NCBI GenBank assembly: GCA_048976805.1
Contig: JBHGUR010000078.1
Location: forward strand, 62,001-126,000
Reading direction: 5' to 3'
Source: Ectobacillus sp048976805
GTDB taxonomy: Bacteria; Bacillota; Bacilli; Bacillales; Bacillaceae_G
Length of the DNA: 64,000 nucleotides
In this document: one piece after another, positions 26,182 to 33,757 of the stretch
Position numbering within the stretch: position 1 is the stretch's first letter
Layout: each line of letters opens with the position of its first letter
The notes under the pieces: generated by a model
The model's database searches: none
What the model saw: the letters and a program-made list of their open reading frames with translations, nothing else
Told to the model about the DNA's origin: nothing
Made by a program: the position numbers and the translations under genes

Positions 26182-26883
26182 TTATAGAGCCATTAAACGT
26201 TTAAACAATACATTATTTTCTAAATGAACATGCTGGAATAAATCATTTTCCAATTCCTCTAAACGCTTATATACCATTTGGTACGTACGGCAGGCTCCCA
26301 GCGGCGGGGTGAAATCATGCGTAATGTCGCGCAATGTTTTCATAATATCTCCTGCCGCGTCATGTTCTTTTTCAAGCTCTTCGAGAGCTGCTGTTGCTTT
26401 TTGCAGGTTTTCTTCTGTAGGAAGCTGTTCGTATTGGACAATTAACGGGAAAACTTGCATCTCTTCTTTAATAGTATGCTGCTCCAATTCTGTTTTTAAT
26501 TGGTTAAACAAGGAATGTACCTGGGCAAGATGCGGCTGGTCGTCGCCGTGAACGCGCAATACTTTCGTTACATACGGGCTTAGCTGCGGCAGTTCTTCAT
26601 TTAAATATTTGTGATGGGTATGGATGATATGGTCAATAATTTCAGAAAAAGCTGCTTCATTCCAGTTGCGATCGCTATCAGCAGCCTGATATTGCGCATA
26701 GAGTGTATTTAGTTTCACAAGCAGTTCGTCGCATGAAACTGCTTTTCCTTCCGTTGCTTCTTCAAGTGTTTTATTTCCTCCGCAGCAAAAATCGATGCGG
26801 CTTGCTTTGAAAATGTCGCTTGCTTTTGGGAAAACTGTTACGATATCTCCGACGCTAGATTGCTTTGTAAATGCTGTTTCCAT
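26182..26883 (-). CDS. scdA: Iron-sulfur cluster repair diiron protein ScdA (RIC/YtfE family)
   Basis: 233-residue cytosolic protein that restores iron-sulfur centres after nitrosative or oxidative damage. The N-terminal ScdA domain has VGDIV..FP.ASDIFKASRIDFCCGG (the CCGG motif near 30-33), and the C-terminal hemerythrin-like domain offers the diiron ligands HTHHKYL, HTIKEEMQVFP, EKEHDAAG and HVHLENNVLF. The start METAF at 26883 is chosen because GAGGTG lies 6 bases upstream and the length then fits the family; an in-frame ATG at 26976 would overlap the next gene's end. An FNR-type box lies about 65 bases upstream. Confidence 0.93.
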   Translation of the reverse strand: METAFTKQSSVGDIVTVFPKASDIFKASRIDFCCGGNKTLEEATEGKAVSCDELLVKLNTLYAQYQAADSDRNWNEAAFSEIIDHIIHTHHKYLNEELPQLSPYVTKVLRVHGDDQPHLAQVHSLFNQLKTELEQHTIKEEMQVFPLIVQYEQLPTEENLQKATAALEELEKEHDAAGDIMKTLRDITHDFTPPLGACRTYQMVYKRLEELENDLFQHVHLENNVLFKRLMAL

Positions 26884-26946
26884 TTCTTTCACCTCTGTCT
26901 CCGGTTTCATTACACTATTAGCATAATTGAAATAGGGAAAGAAGGG

Positions 26947-26962
26947 AGTGACGGGGGTCACA
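26947..26962 (-). promoter_or_regulatory. FNR/CRP-type box upstream of scdA
   Basis: AGTGA-CGGGGG-TCACA: 9 of 10 consensus positions of the TGTGA-N6-TCACA site used by Bacillus Fnr. It lies in the gap between the scdA start (26883) and the end of the hemerythrin gene. Suggests induction under low oxygen; inferred from the motif only. Confidence 0.6.
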
Positions 26963-26980
26963 GCAGTCGTTAACAATTTG

Positions 26981-27505
26981 TTACGAATGCTTTATACACT
27001 TTTCTATATCGGCTTTATCTTCTTCGGTTAATAATTGTTCAGCTAATGGGAAAATAATAGTTTCTTCTTTTTCAAAATGTCCGTTTAAAATATCGGCCAT
27101 TTCGGCGAGATGGTAAACGAGGCTTTTAGCTTCCGCCTTTGGGATTGGATCGCAGGCGTTTTTGGCGTGATTTAAAAAGGTTGTAAGATGAAATGCTACT
27201 TGTTCGTGCTCCAATTCCATAACAGCTACAGGCCCGGCTTCTGTTCCGAGGCATTTTGCCAAGAGCGGGTATAAAAAAGCTTCTTCCTTTGCAGTATGCT
27301 TCATAAAGGATTTGTAGAATTCCTGTACCTTGTAGCATAGGCATAAAAGGACTTCTTCATAAGATATATCTTCGCCGCGTTCAATTGGGGCGGCAAGATG
27401 CAGCAGAGCTTCCTTTTGGACAACAAGCATGCGATGCTCTTGCATCAACTGTTCCAAAGCGGGACAATGACGAGCAGGAAACTGAACACAATGTTTTACC
27501 TTCAT
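26981..27505 (-). CDS. Hemerythrin-domain protein 1
   Basis: 174-residue cytosolic four-helix diiron protein. Ligand-type residues: QEHRMLVVQK (helix 1), MKHTAKEEAFLYPLL (His and Glu, helix 2), LEHEQV (helix 3) and HFEKEETIIFPL (helix 4). It is a paralogue of the gene at 29418-29957, sharing EMGPVAVMELEHEQ-like and IFPLAEQLL blocks. ATG 27505 follows AAGGAGGAATTAC. It lies upstream of scdA on the same strand, 98 bases apart. O2 or NO binding, or iron handling, is expected from the fold. A TGTGA half-site lies upstream (about 27591) but the second half is poor. Confidence 0.85.
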   Translation of the reverse strand: MKVKHCVQFPARHCPALEQLMQEHRMLVVQKEALLHLAAPIERGEDISYEEVLLCLCYKVQEFYKSFMKHTAKEEAFLYPLLAKCLGTEAGPVAVMELEHEQVAFHLTTFLNHAKNACDPIPKAEAKSLVYHLAEMADILNGHFEKEETIIFPLAEQLLTEEDKADIEKCIKHS

Positions 27506-27636
27506 CGTAATTCCTCCTTACTCTTTTTGCTACTATCTTATTTCTATTTTCTCCATTCTACAGGGAAAAACGGCTAAGGAATAAGGATATTTTGTGACAG
27601 TTTCCCGTTAGCGCCAGCAAGCAAATGGCCGTTGTG

Positions 27637-27819
27637 CTACTCCTCTGTCAGACTGCTTATCGGAACTGTATATTCCTGCTCCGGGTTATGTACGGCGTAA
27701 ATCCGGGCTGTTTCGTTTTTTTCATCGATGTGCTGTATCATAATGGGCATGCCTTGATAAGAAACCGAAACTGTTTTTCCTGATTCTGAAATTTCCTTTG
27801 CTCGTGCAATGTTCATCAT
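27637..27819 (-). CDS. sspH: Small acid-soluble spore protein, H type
   Basis: 60-residue protein: NIARAKEISESGKTVSVSYQ, GMPIMIQHIDEKNETARIYAV, EQEYTVPISSLTEE. This is the SspH family pattern (NI.RAKEI..S...V.V.Y.G.P..IQHV.E....ARIY). SspH proteins are minor spore-core proteins made in the forespore under sigma-G. Two tandem ATGs follow GAAGGAGGGATT; 27819 is used. The best single piece of evidence in the window for a spore-forming host. Unrelated in function to the surrounding oxygen genes. Confidence 0.93.
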   Translation of the reverse strand: MMNIARAKEISESGKTVSVSYQGMPIMIQHIDEKNETARIYAVHNPEQEYTVPISSLTEE

Positions 27820-27873
27820 AATCCCTCCTTCGCTTTCTTTATTTTTTGTTTGTTTTGAAGTTTTATTCTAAGA

Positions 27874-27923
27874 AAAAGGAGCTGACCGCAAAACGCGTTA
27901 GCGTTTTGCGGTCAGCTCCTTTT
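27874..27923. terminator. Long-stem terminator between hemAT and sspH
   Basis: Perfect 22-bp stem centred on CGCAAAACGCGTTAGCGTTTTGCG, bounded by A- and T-runs; it ends at the hemAT stop codon. Confidence 0.92.
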
Positions 27924-29217
27924 ATAATTGTTTTGAAAGATTTTGTAACGTATCTGAAGTTGAAGCAATTTCATTCATTGCGCTCGTTGCTTCTTCGATC
28001 ATAGCGGCAATTCGCATTAGCTCCTGCTGCGTTTGCTGATTTTGTGATTTATTGTCTTGAATGGTGTTAAGGACGGTTTCGAACGAATCGCTCATCTGCT
28101 CCATTTGTGTATGGCTTTTCTTTGTCAAATTTGCCACTTCCTTCATGCGGCTTGACGTTTCTGTAATTTGCTCATTGATTTTCATAATCAATCCGGATAC
28201 GCCGGATACGGATGTTTTCGTTTCCTCTGAAAGCTTTCGCACTTCGTCTGCAACAACGGCGAAGCCTTTGCCGTGTTCTCCGGCACGCGCGGCTTCGATT
28301 GCAGCATTTAAAGCTAATAAATTTGTTTGTTCAGCAATCGATTTTACGATATTGGCAATGTGGTTGATTTCTTCTGATACGGTGTGCAAAACGGTAATTT
28401 TTTCCATAATTTGTTCTGTGCTCGTTTGAATGTTATTCATTAACAGATGCTGCTGTTCTAAATCTTGTTTTCCTTTTTGGGCTGCTGTTTCTGTTGTTTC
28501 AGCCGTTTTTAATGTATGATTTGCTAAATGGGTTAAATCCTGTGTTTGTTCATGAATGCGCTTTACAGATGAGTGGGTTGTATCGAAAGCGCAGGAGAGC
28601 TGTTGGGCAACTGTGCTAAGCTCGATTCGCACTGCGGTCTTTGCTGCGTTCTGCATTTCTTGAATGTTCCGCAATTCCTCGTCATAGGCCTCCAACACGA
28701 GCTGTTGCTCAAAATTAAAAATTCTGCTTACTGCTTGAATGGCTTGATGGTATTCTTCCCTGTCTAATATCTGGTTGTATAAAATATTCGATATAGAAAG
28801 AAACAAATCTTGAAATGCGCACATATACCATTTCGGTTCCAAGCCAATTTTCACATGCATATAGGCAATTTGTTTTCTTTTTGCAACGAATGCTTCGTCC
28901 AGAGTCCCGGTGAATGTCTCAACGATATGGCGCCGCATTGTGCCTTGCAGCTGTTCGATTGAGCTATGCGTTGTAATGATTTCTGTTAAAGACGTTTCCG
29001 ATTGCATATTTTCGTAAAATCTATGGACGATGTCGTCAATATGTTTCTCAATTATCGGTTTAAGCAAAAATAAAATGGCCAAATCATCTGTAGTTAAGCC
29101 AATCATTTGAAGTTGTTTTTTTAGTACAGGATTAGATAGCTGAATATAAACCTTTTCTTTGCCGGTTTTGGCTAATAGTTTTGGTTGTTCCTGCCGTGCT
29201 CTAAATAAAAGTTTCAT
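27922..29217 (-). CDS. hemAT: Haem-based aerotaxis transducer HemAT
   Basis: 431-residue soluble methyl-accepting chemotaxis protein with an N-terminal globin sensor (about 20-185) and a C-terminal signalling domain. The globin proximal His is in YMHVKIGLEPKWYM (His121; His123 in B. subtilis HemAT). The MCP hairpin tip TNLLALNAAIEAARAGEHGKGFAVVADEVRKL is intact. There is no membrane segment, as in known HemATs. It binds O2 and drives aerotaxis through CheA/CheW. ATG 29217 is preceded by a weak GGGGGATTTTC. It sits between two hemerythrin genes, an unusual grouping of oxygen-binding proteins. Confidence 0.95.
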   Translation of the reverse strand: MKLLFRARQEQPKLLAKTGKEKVYIQLSNPVLKKQLQMIGLTTDDLAILFLLKPIIEKHIDDIVHRFYENMQSETSLTEIITTHSSIEQLQGTMRRHIVETFTGTLDEAFVAKRKQIAYMHVKIGLEPKWYMCAFQDLFLSISNILYNQILDREEYHQAIQAVSRIFNFEQQLVLEAYDEELRNIQEMQNAAKTAVRIELSTVAQQLSCAFDTTHSSVKRIHEQTQDLTHLANHTLKTAETTETAAQKGKQDLEQQHLLMNNIQTSTEQIMEKITVLHTVSEEINHIANIVKSIAEQTNLLALNAAIEAARAGEHGKGFAVVADEVRKLSEETKTSVSGVSGLIMKINEQITETSSRMKEVANLTKKSHTQMEQMSDSFETVLNTIQDNKSQNQQTQQELMRIAAMIEEATSAMNEIASTSDTLQNLSKQL

Positions 29218-29372
29218 TGAAAATCCCCCATGTTTTTCAATCAGAATGCTGTATATCCGTATTAATTTATAATAAAAACATATATGTTATATAGAAAAAT
29301 ATTTTGATATATAAAAATCTTATCAAAAACAGAGTGTGGAGTGAAGTTTTTTTGGAAAATAAAAGATAAATA

Positions 29373-29411
29373 TTAAAAAACAGCTGTTATAGCGAAACAG
29401 CTGTTTTTTAA
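29373..29411. terminator. Terminator between the second hemerythrin gene and hemAT
   Basis: TTAAAAAACAGCTG / CAGCTGTTTTTTAA stem; terminates the minus-strand hemerythrin gene. Confidence 0.85.
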
Positions 29412-29417
29412 TGTTCT

Positions 29418-29957
29418 TTATATTTCATTTATTTTTTGAAGCAATTCTTCTTTTTCGTTTACAGATAGCATTTGTTCAGCCATCGGAAATAGCACCTGTT
29501 CTTCCTTCATGAAATGGTCTGTTAAGATAGAATATGCATTGCTAATATAAGCAGCTAGCTGCGCGGCCGTTTCTTTTGAAATATCTGTTTGCAATTCTTT
29601 TGTCTGTTCCAAAAACATAGAAATATTCGCTTTTGCTTGATCATGCTCATATTCCATGACAGCTATCGGTCCCATTTCTCTGCCGATGTATTGCACCATC
29701 ATTTCAAATAATATATCCTCTTCTCTTTTAGAGTGAGGATCTAGTACAGCTAAAAATGCCAAAACTTTTTCACGTAAAAGAGACAGTTGCTCTATAGGCG
29801 CTGTTGTATATGTTTCTTCACGAATAGCTGTTGCAAGCTGAAATAGCTCGTATTTTTGCTCGTTTAAAGGTATATGTTCATCTTTTAGTTGTTGTAGCGC
29901 GGGAGATAATGTTTGCCCATTTGCGGCAAGCTGGGAAAAATGACAGCCGTTGCTCAT
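29418..29957 (-). CDS. Hemerythrin-domain protein 2
   Basis: 179-residue diiron four-helix protein, paralogue of hemerythrin 1. Ligand-type residues: KDEHIPLNEQK, DPHSKREEDILFEMM, MEYEHDQAKANI and DHFMKEEQVLFPMAEQML. Starts SNGCHFSQLAANGQTLSPALQQL; ATG 29957 follows AGGAGGAACGAG. Terminated separately from hemAT. A near-consensus FNR box lies about 60 bases upstream, pointing to control by oxygen. Confidence 0.85.
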   Translation of the reverse strand: MSNGCHFSQLAANGQTLSPALQQLKDEHIPLNEQKYELFQLATAIREETYTTAPIEQLSLLREKVLAFLAVLDPHSKREEDILFEMMVQYIGREMGPIAVMEYEHDQAKANISMFLEQTKELQTDISKETAAQLAAYISNAYSILTDHFMKEEQVLFPMAEQMLSVNEKEELLQKINEI

Positions 29958-30016
29958 ACTCGTTCCTCCTAAGTAGTTGTTGTGATTCCATCTTACTCAA
30001 CTAGCATTTATATTGG

Positions 30017-30032
30017 TGTGATTAGTCTCACT
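30017..30032 (-). promoter_or_regulatory. FNR/CRP-type box between hemerythrin 2 and the DoxX-like gene
   Basis: TGTGA-TTAGTC-TCACT, 9 of 10 consensus positions. Sixty bases upstream of the minus-strand hemerythrin start and 117 bases upstream of the plus-strand membrane-protein gene, so it could serve either. Confidence 0.62.
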
Positions 30033-30148
30033 TTGGGCAGAACGTTCACAAAAAATTCTTAAATAGTGTACTTCTAAAGCATAGCCTAAGACGGGGATAT
30101 TATAAAAACAAATGCGAATAATAGAAAAAAACAAATGGAGTGAAAAGA

Positions 30149-31147
30149 ATGAAAAAAAGAAACATAGCTCTTTTTGTGTGGGTCTTGCTTTTTCTGGCGC
30201 CGGCATGGGCTTATGCGCATGTAAAATGGTTCGCGGAAACGGAGGCGGTAAAGGAACCGCTTGAAAATATTTTATCGCCGTTATTTATGACAGTAGCACT
30301 GTTAATCGCTGTTTTGCTGGCAGTTCTAACACAGTTGCTCCCGTTCATTATGAAAATCCCTATCGCCAACCGTGTAGATGAACAGCTTGGGCGTTACCGG
30401 AAATGGTCACGGTATATATTGAAGTATGGCACGGCGCTGGCACTGGCGGTTCAAATCATGTCAGGTTCTATTTTGGCTCCGGAATTTAAAGTAACGGCCG
30501 GAGCGGAAATGATGTGGATTTGGCTGACAATAGTGATTTTGCTTATCCCGCATCACCTCGCGACAAAGGTAGCGGCGCTCTCCCTTCTTGGTATATTCAT
30601 TTACGTTTTGGCGGATGTCGGTTTGTTTCACATTTTAGATTACGGATTTTACCTAGCAATCATCGGTGTATTGCTAGTTGGAAAAACAAAGCTGGAAGAA
30701 TGGGGATTTCCTTTTCTCTATTTAGGAACGGGCCTTTCCTTGTGTTGGGTTGCGGTAGAGAAATGGGTGTATCCGGGAATGAGCGTTGATATTATCCATC
30801 ATCACCATGTACCCACTTTCGGGTTTGACCCGGAAACATTTGTTGTGTTGTCTGCTTTTATTGAATTTGTAGTCGGTTATTTGCTTGTAGTCGGTATTTT
30901 AAATAGATTATTAGCAATTGTCGTTACGGTTTTGTTCGTTCTTACAACTACAATATTTGGATATAAGGAAATTGTCGGGCATGGCATTATCCATATTATT
31001 TTAATTATTTTCATTATTGAAGGTGTTTCTTTTTACTACCCGCCAATTGCGATGCATAAAACAAAGTTAGATCAAATGATTTTCGTGTTTCTTAACTTTT
31101 TGTTTGTACTCTCAGCATTTTTGCTCATTTACTATAGATTTGCGTAA
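30149..31147 (+). CDS. DoxX-like multispanning membrane protein with mature N-terminal His
   Basis: 332-residue membrane protein with a signal peptide ending AYA, giving a mature N-terminus HVKWFAETE, followed by about eight hydrophobic segments. Histidine-rich parts include IIHHHHVPTFGFD and GHGIIHIILI. I place it loosely with DoxX-like integral membrane proteins; the HVKWF start is shared by a family of uncharacterised homologues as far as I recall. ATG 30149 follows GGAGTGAAAAG. A free N-terminal His next to the cleavage site and the His cluster could bind copper or another metal, but this is speculation. It sits beside oxygen/diiron genes. Confidence 0.7.
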   Translation: MKKRNIALFVWVLLFLAPAWAYAHVKWFAETEAVKEPLENILSPLFMTVALLIAVLLAVLTQLLPFIMKIPIANRVDEQLGRYRKWSRYILKYGTALALAVQIMSGSILAPEFKVTAGAEMMWIWLTIVILLIPHHLATKVAALSLLGIFIYVLADVGLFHILDYGFYLAIIGVLLVGKTKLEEWGFPFLYLGTGLSLCWVAVEKWVYPGMSVDIIHHHHVPTFGFDPETFVVLSAFIEFVVGYLLVVGILNRLLAIVVTVLFVLTTTIFGYKEIVGHGIIHIILIIFIIEGVSFYYPPIAMHKTKLDQMIFVFLNFLFVLSAFLLIYYRFA

Positions 31148-31316
31148 ACTTATTACAGCACACTTGAAAATTTAGAAAAAGGCATATAAAAATGTATTTT
31201 AAAGAGCGGCCCTTATCATATAATAGGAGTTACAGATAAGAAAACACGGAAATAGGGGACGGCTTTTACTTAAAATGGGAAGAGGAGTTTTGGGGTAAAG
31301 CTGCAAAGAGGATGAA

Positions 31317-31964
31317 ATGGAAAACAAACAAGCGTATATTAAGCTGGTGGAGGAAACGTTGCTGTGTGCAGTTGTAATAAGAAGCGAGGATCCGCATAAT
31401 CCGATTGAAGTTAAGTATGTTCCAAAGAGTTGGGAATGTATTGGAACCGGCAATTATGCAGCTGTTTTTTTGTACGAAGAGCATGATGATTGGGCTGTGA
31501 AAATATATGCAAGAGATACGGAGGGACTAATAAAAGAAGCGCAAGTATACAAGCGCCTTGGCTTCCATCCGGCTTACTCAGAGCTTATCCATCAAGGAGA
31601 CACGTATTTAATTTTGCGGCGTTTAAAAGGCGTGACTTTATACGAAGCATTTCATAAAGGAATCCGCATTTCTGAAAGCGTAATACAAGATATCAATCAA
31701 GCGCTTGATTATGCCCGAAAAAGAGGGCTGAATCCTTTCGATGTTCATGGCAAAAATGTTATGATGAAGGACGGGAAAGGCTATGTTGTGGATATTTCCG
31801 ATTTTTATAAAGAAGGCGAAGATAGGAAGTGGAAAGATTTAGTATGGGCTTATTATAAAATCTATAAGCCGTTTTTTTATAAACATCCAATTCCAATCCC
31901 GTATTTTATATTGGATATAATAAGGCACTCATACCGTTTGTACAGGAGATTCCGGAAGAAATAA
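31317..31964 (+). CDS. YrzF-like protein-kinase-fold protein
   Basis: 215-residue minimal kinase. GTGNYAAVF (glycine loop, about 43-51), AVKIYARD (ATP-binding Lys, about 60-67), a catalytic-loop equivalent NPFDVHGKNVMM with Asp and Asn (about 140-151), and VVDISDFY for the metal-binding Asp. The tail is basic (RRFRKK). Length and pattern match the putative Ser/Thr kinase YrzF of B. subtilis. ATG 31317 follows AGAGGATGAA. Substrate unknown. Followed by a 42-bp palindrome. Confidence 0.72.
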   Translation: MENKQAYIKLVEETLLCAVVIRSEDPHNPIEVKYVPKSWECIGTGNYAAVFLYEEHDDWAVKIYARDTEGLIKEAQVYKRLGFHPAYSELIHQGDTYLILRRLKGVTLYEAFHKGIRISESVIQDINQALDYARKRGLNPFDVHGKNVMMKDGKGYVVDISDFYKEGEDRKWKDLVWAYYKIYKPFFYKHPIPIPYFILDIIRHSYRLYRRFRKK

Positions 31965-32398
31965 AAAGAATCGGGCCAAGTCTTATCAAGACTTAATTGA
32001 GAAACATCCTTAAAATATAAAGCCTTTAACATATTAGTCATGACTAGTATGTTAAAGGCTTATTTCGTCATATACAAAACATACGCTGAAAATCTTTACC
32101 TATAAAGGAGCTTTGGTGGTAAAATGCGAATTTTTACGCTGAGGATATGCAGAATTTCATGCAGTTTGCAGAAACATTTTCTATTTCTAAACGCAGTCAT
32201 ATCAAGCGTGTATAAAAAGGGGCATACATGATAATAGCGGCAGAGACTTCAAGCCCTTGCCGTCCCTGCGTCTTGGGGCATTTCCCACTGCCGGGAATGA
32301 TGTGTTATGTTAACTTCACATGAATATGATATACACGGTTCTTTGTTCAACTAACGAAGCAGGATAGCTGAAGAAGAAATAACAAGGAGTGAATCGTA
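31965..32398. other. Gene-free stretch with a 42-bp palindrome
   Basis: Contains a small hairpin AAGTCTT/AAGACTT just after the kinase gene, the long palindrome at 32020-32061, and a GC-richer segment (32235-32305, with TTGCCGTCCCTGCG) that I cannot identify. TTCAACTAACG occurs at 32347 and again at 32819, bracketing the next broken gene. Confidence 0.5.
32020..32061. terminator. 42-bp near-perfect palindrome, probable terminator
   Basis: Two 21-base arms with only one mismatch and no loop (AAGCCTTTAACATATTAGTC... then ...GTATGTTAAAGGCTT). A short TTATTTCG tail follows. Probably ends the kinase gene; the lack of a loop also allows a cruciform or dimer binding site. Confidence 0.6.
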
Positions 32399-32807
32399 AT
32401 GAGCTTAGCCTCCTACATTGGCTGTAATATAGAAATACCGAGTAATGATGAAGAATATACAGAGGATTTTTTTTATTGGCAGGTGTTTTGCTAGTGAAGA
32501 TGAACTGAAAAATGTAAAAAAATATCAATTTACTACACCGTATGTTTATGAAGTGTCTAGTCATTGGGGAATTAACATTTGGAAATATACGACTTCGGAA
32601 ATCTGTACGGAATCGAAAAAGAAGCTAATAGAACTATGCGAAATTATGGACAGTTACCTTGAAAAAGGAGATTTTTTTGAACTATATAGTTGTTGGGTAG
32701 GAGAAGAAACTGAAAGTCGAGAGGGTGAGATAACCCTCCAAATCAATAACTTTAATATTGACCAGATAGAAATACCTGAAAAAACGTTAGTTAGATTTGA
32801 AAAATGA
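32399..32807 (+). pseudogene. Frameshifted small gene resembling an orphan immunity protein
   Basis: ATG 32399 has a good site (AAGGAG, 32384) and opens SLASYIGCNIEIPSNDEEYT..., but the frame ends at TAG after a run of eight T (32467-32474). Removing one T joins it to the frame that continues IGRCFASEDELKNVKKYQF ... VSSHWGINIWKYTT ... to the stop at 32807, restoring one protein of about 135 residues. The intact downstream frame shows that decay is recent, or that the T-tract is a slippage switch. The composition (acidic, Cys/Trp) recalls immunity proteins of polymorphic toxins, but no toxin gene is adjacent and I cannot name a family. Confidence 0.6.
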
Positions 32808-33036
32808 AATTTTCTTATTCAACTAACGGGTGCGATACTTTAACAAGGGTATCACATTGACTTCCGCTTTCGTATCTTACGTCAACTAGCCAGCCCCAGG
32901 CGGGGGTTGGTTCTTCTTGTTTACGCTCCCCATAAACGCGAATTGACTTTCAAACGATTGTCCCATCATCTAATAGCTACATTTTGCAATTAAGACTCCT
33001 AAGAAGAGGTTAACAACGCTTAGGTAGAATGACATT

Positions 33037-33521
33037 TGATGCTAGACTAAATAGTAGACACAGATTGTTATAATAAATATATCAACTATAACGAGGTGTG
33101 TCTGTATGGCAAGAGGTAGACAATTTGATGAGGCATTTAAAATTGAAACCGTAAAGTATATAAGTGAAAACAATAAGCCTATAGCTCAAGTAGCTAGAGA
33201 GGTTGGTGTGAACGCTAATACTTTACATGGCTGGGTGAAGAAGTATGGCCAACAGCCAGAAGTTAAGGCAGTACAATCCTTTTCAGCAGAAGCAGCTGAA
33301 TTAAGGGCTCTTCAGAAGGAAATTCGTGATCTGAAGGAGGAAAATGAAATCTTAAAAAAGGCGATGCACTGCTTCGCGAAAAGCCCTCGGTAAAGTATGA
33401 ATTCATTCATGAACATCGCTCCCAAAAAGTTTAAATCGCCTTTTATTCGAACTTTTTTATGAAGGCCACCAAGCGAAAGCGCGGTAGAAAAATCTGTGTC
33501 TATTTTCTTGACGTAGTATCA
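33037..33521 (+). mobile_element. Internally deleted IS3-family insertion sequence
   Basis: Termini form an imperfect inverted repeat: left TGATGCTAGACTAAATAGTA then GACACAGATT; right (reverse) TGATACTACGTCAAGAAAAT then AGACACAGATT. The element is 485 bp against about 1.2-1.3 kb for a complete IS3 member. It keeps orfA and only the first dozen and last few codons of orfB, so it cannot make a full transposase but might be moved in trans. Flanks do not show a clear 3-4 bp duplication. Confidence 0.8.
33106..33393 (+). CDS. IS3-family transposase OrfA
   Basis: 95-residue OrfA with an N-terminal helix-turn-helix (FDEAFKIETVKYISENNKPIAQVAREVGVNANTLHGWVKKYG) and a C-terminal leucine-zipper coiled coil (ELRALQKEIRDLKEENEILKKAM). 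The end HCFAKSPR followed by a shifted frame VKYEFIHEHRSQ is the usual IS3 OrfA/OrfB frameshift junction, but OrfB stops after about 15 residues and its DDE domain is missing. ATG 33106 is preceded by AACGAGGTGTGTCT. Without OrfB this protein can only bind ends or repress. Confidence 0.88.
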   Translation: MARGRQFDEAFKIETVKYISENNKPIAQVAREVGVNANTLHGWVKKYGQQPEVKAVQSFSAEAAELRALQKEIRDLKEENEILKKAMHCFAKSPR

Positions 33522-33706
33522 CTTTTGGAAAAGCATCAACACGAGACATAAATAAACGGGATGCTATATACATTTAATATAAGTTCAAAAATGGGCGCGG
33601 GAAGGGAGGCAGTCTTGATGTGTGCTCTTATCACATTTTCAACTGCGGAGCATACATTATTAGGGCAAATGGGTGTTTAAAGCATTAAAATTTTTTTTGG
33701 GATTCA

Positions 33707-33722
33707 ATTTGCATTTACGCAA
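33707..33722 (+). promoter_or_regulatory. Candidate MntR box upstream of mntA
   Basis: TTTGCATTTACGCAAC contains TTGC-N6-GCAA arms, similar to the MntR operator of B. subtilis (TTTGCCTTAAGGCAAA-like). About 35-50 bases upstream of the mntA start. MntR would repress the operon when Mn2+ is plentiful. Confidence 0.55.
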
Positions 33723-33757
33723 CTTTTATAGCTTTGACTAAAAAGGAGGGCGTTTAC

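Noticed and set aside
32235..32305. GC-rich segment considered as a tRNA or small RNA.
   Set aside because: I could not fold it into a cloverleaf, and it has no terminator-like end; left as unidentified.
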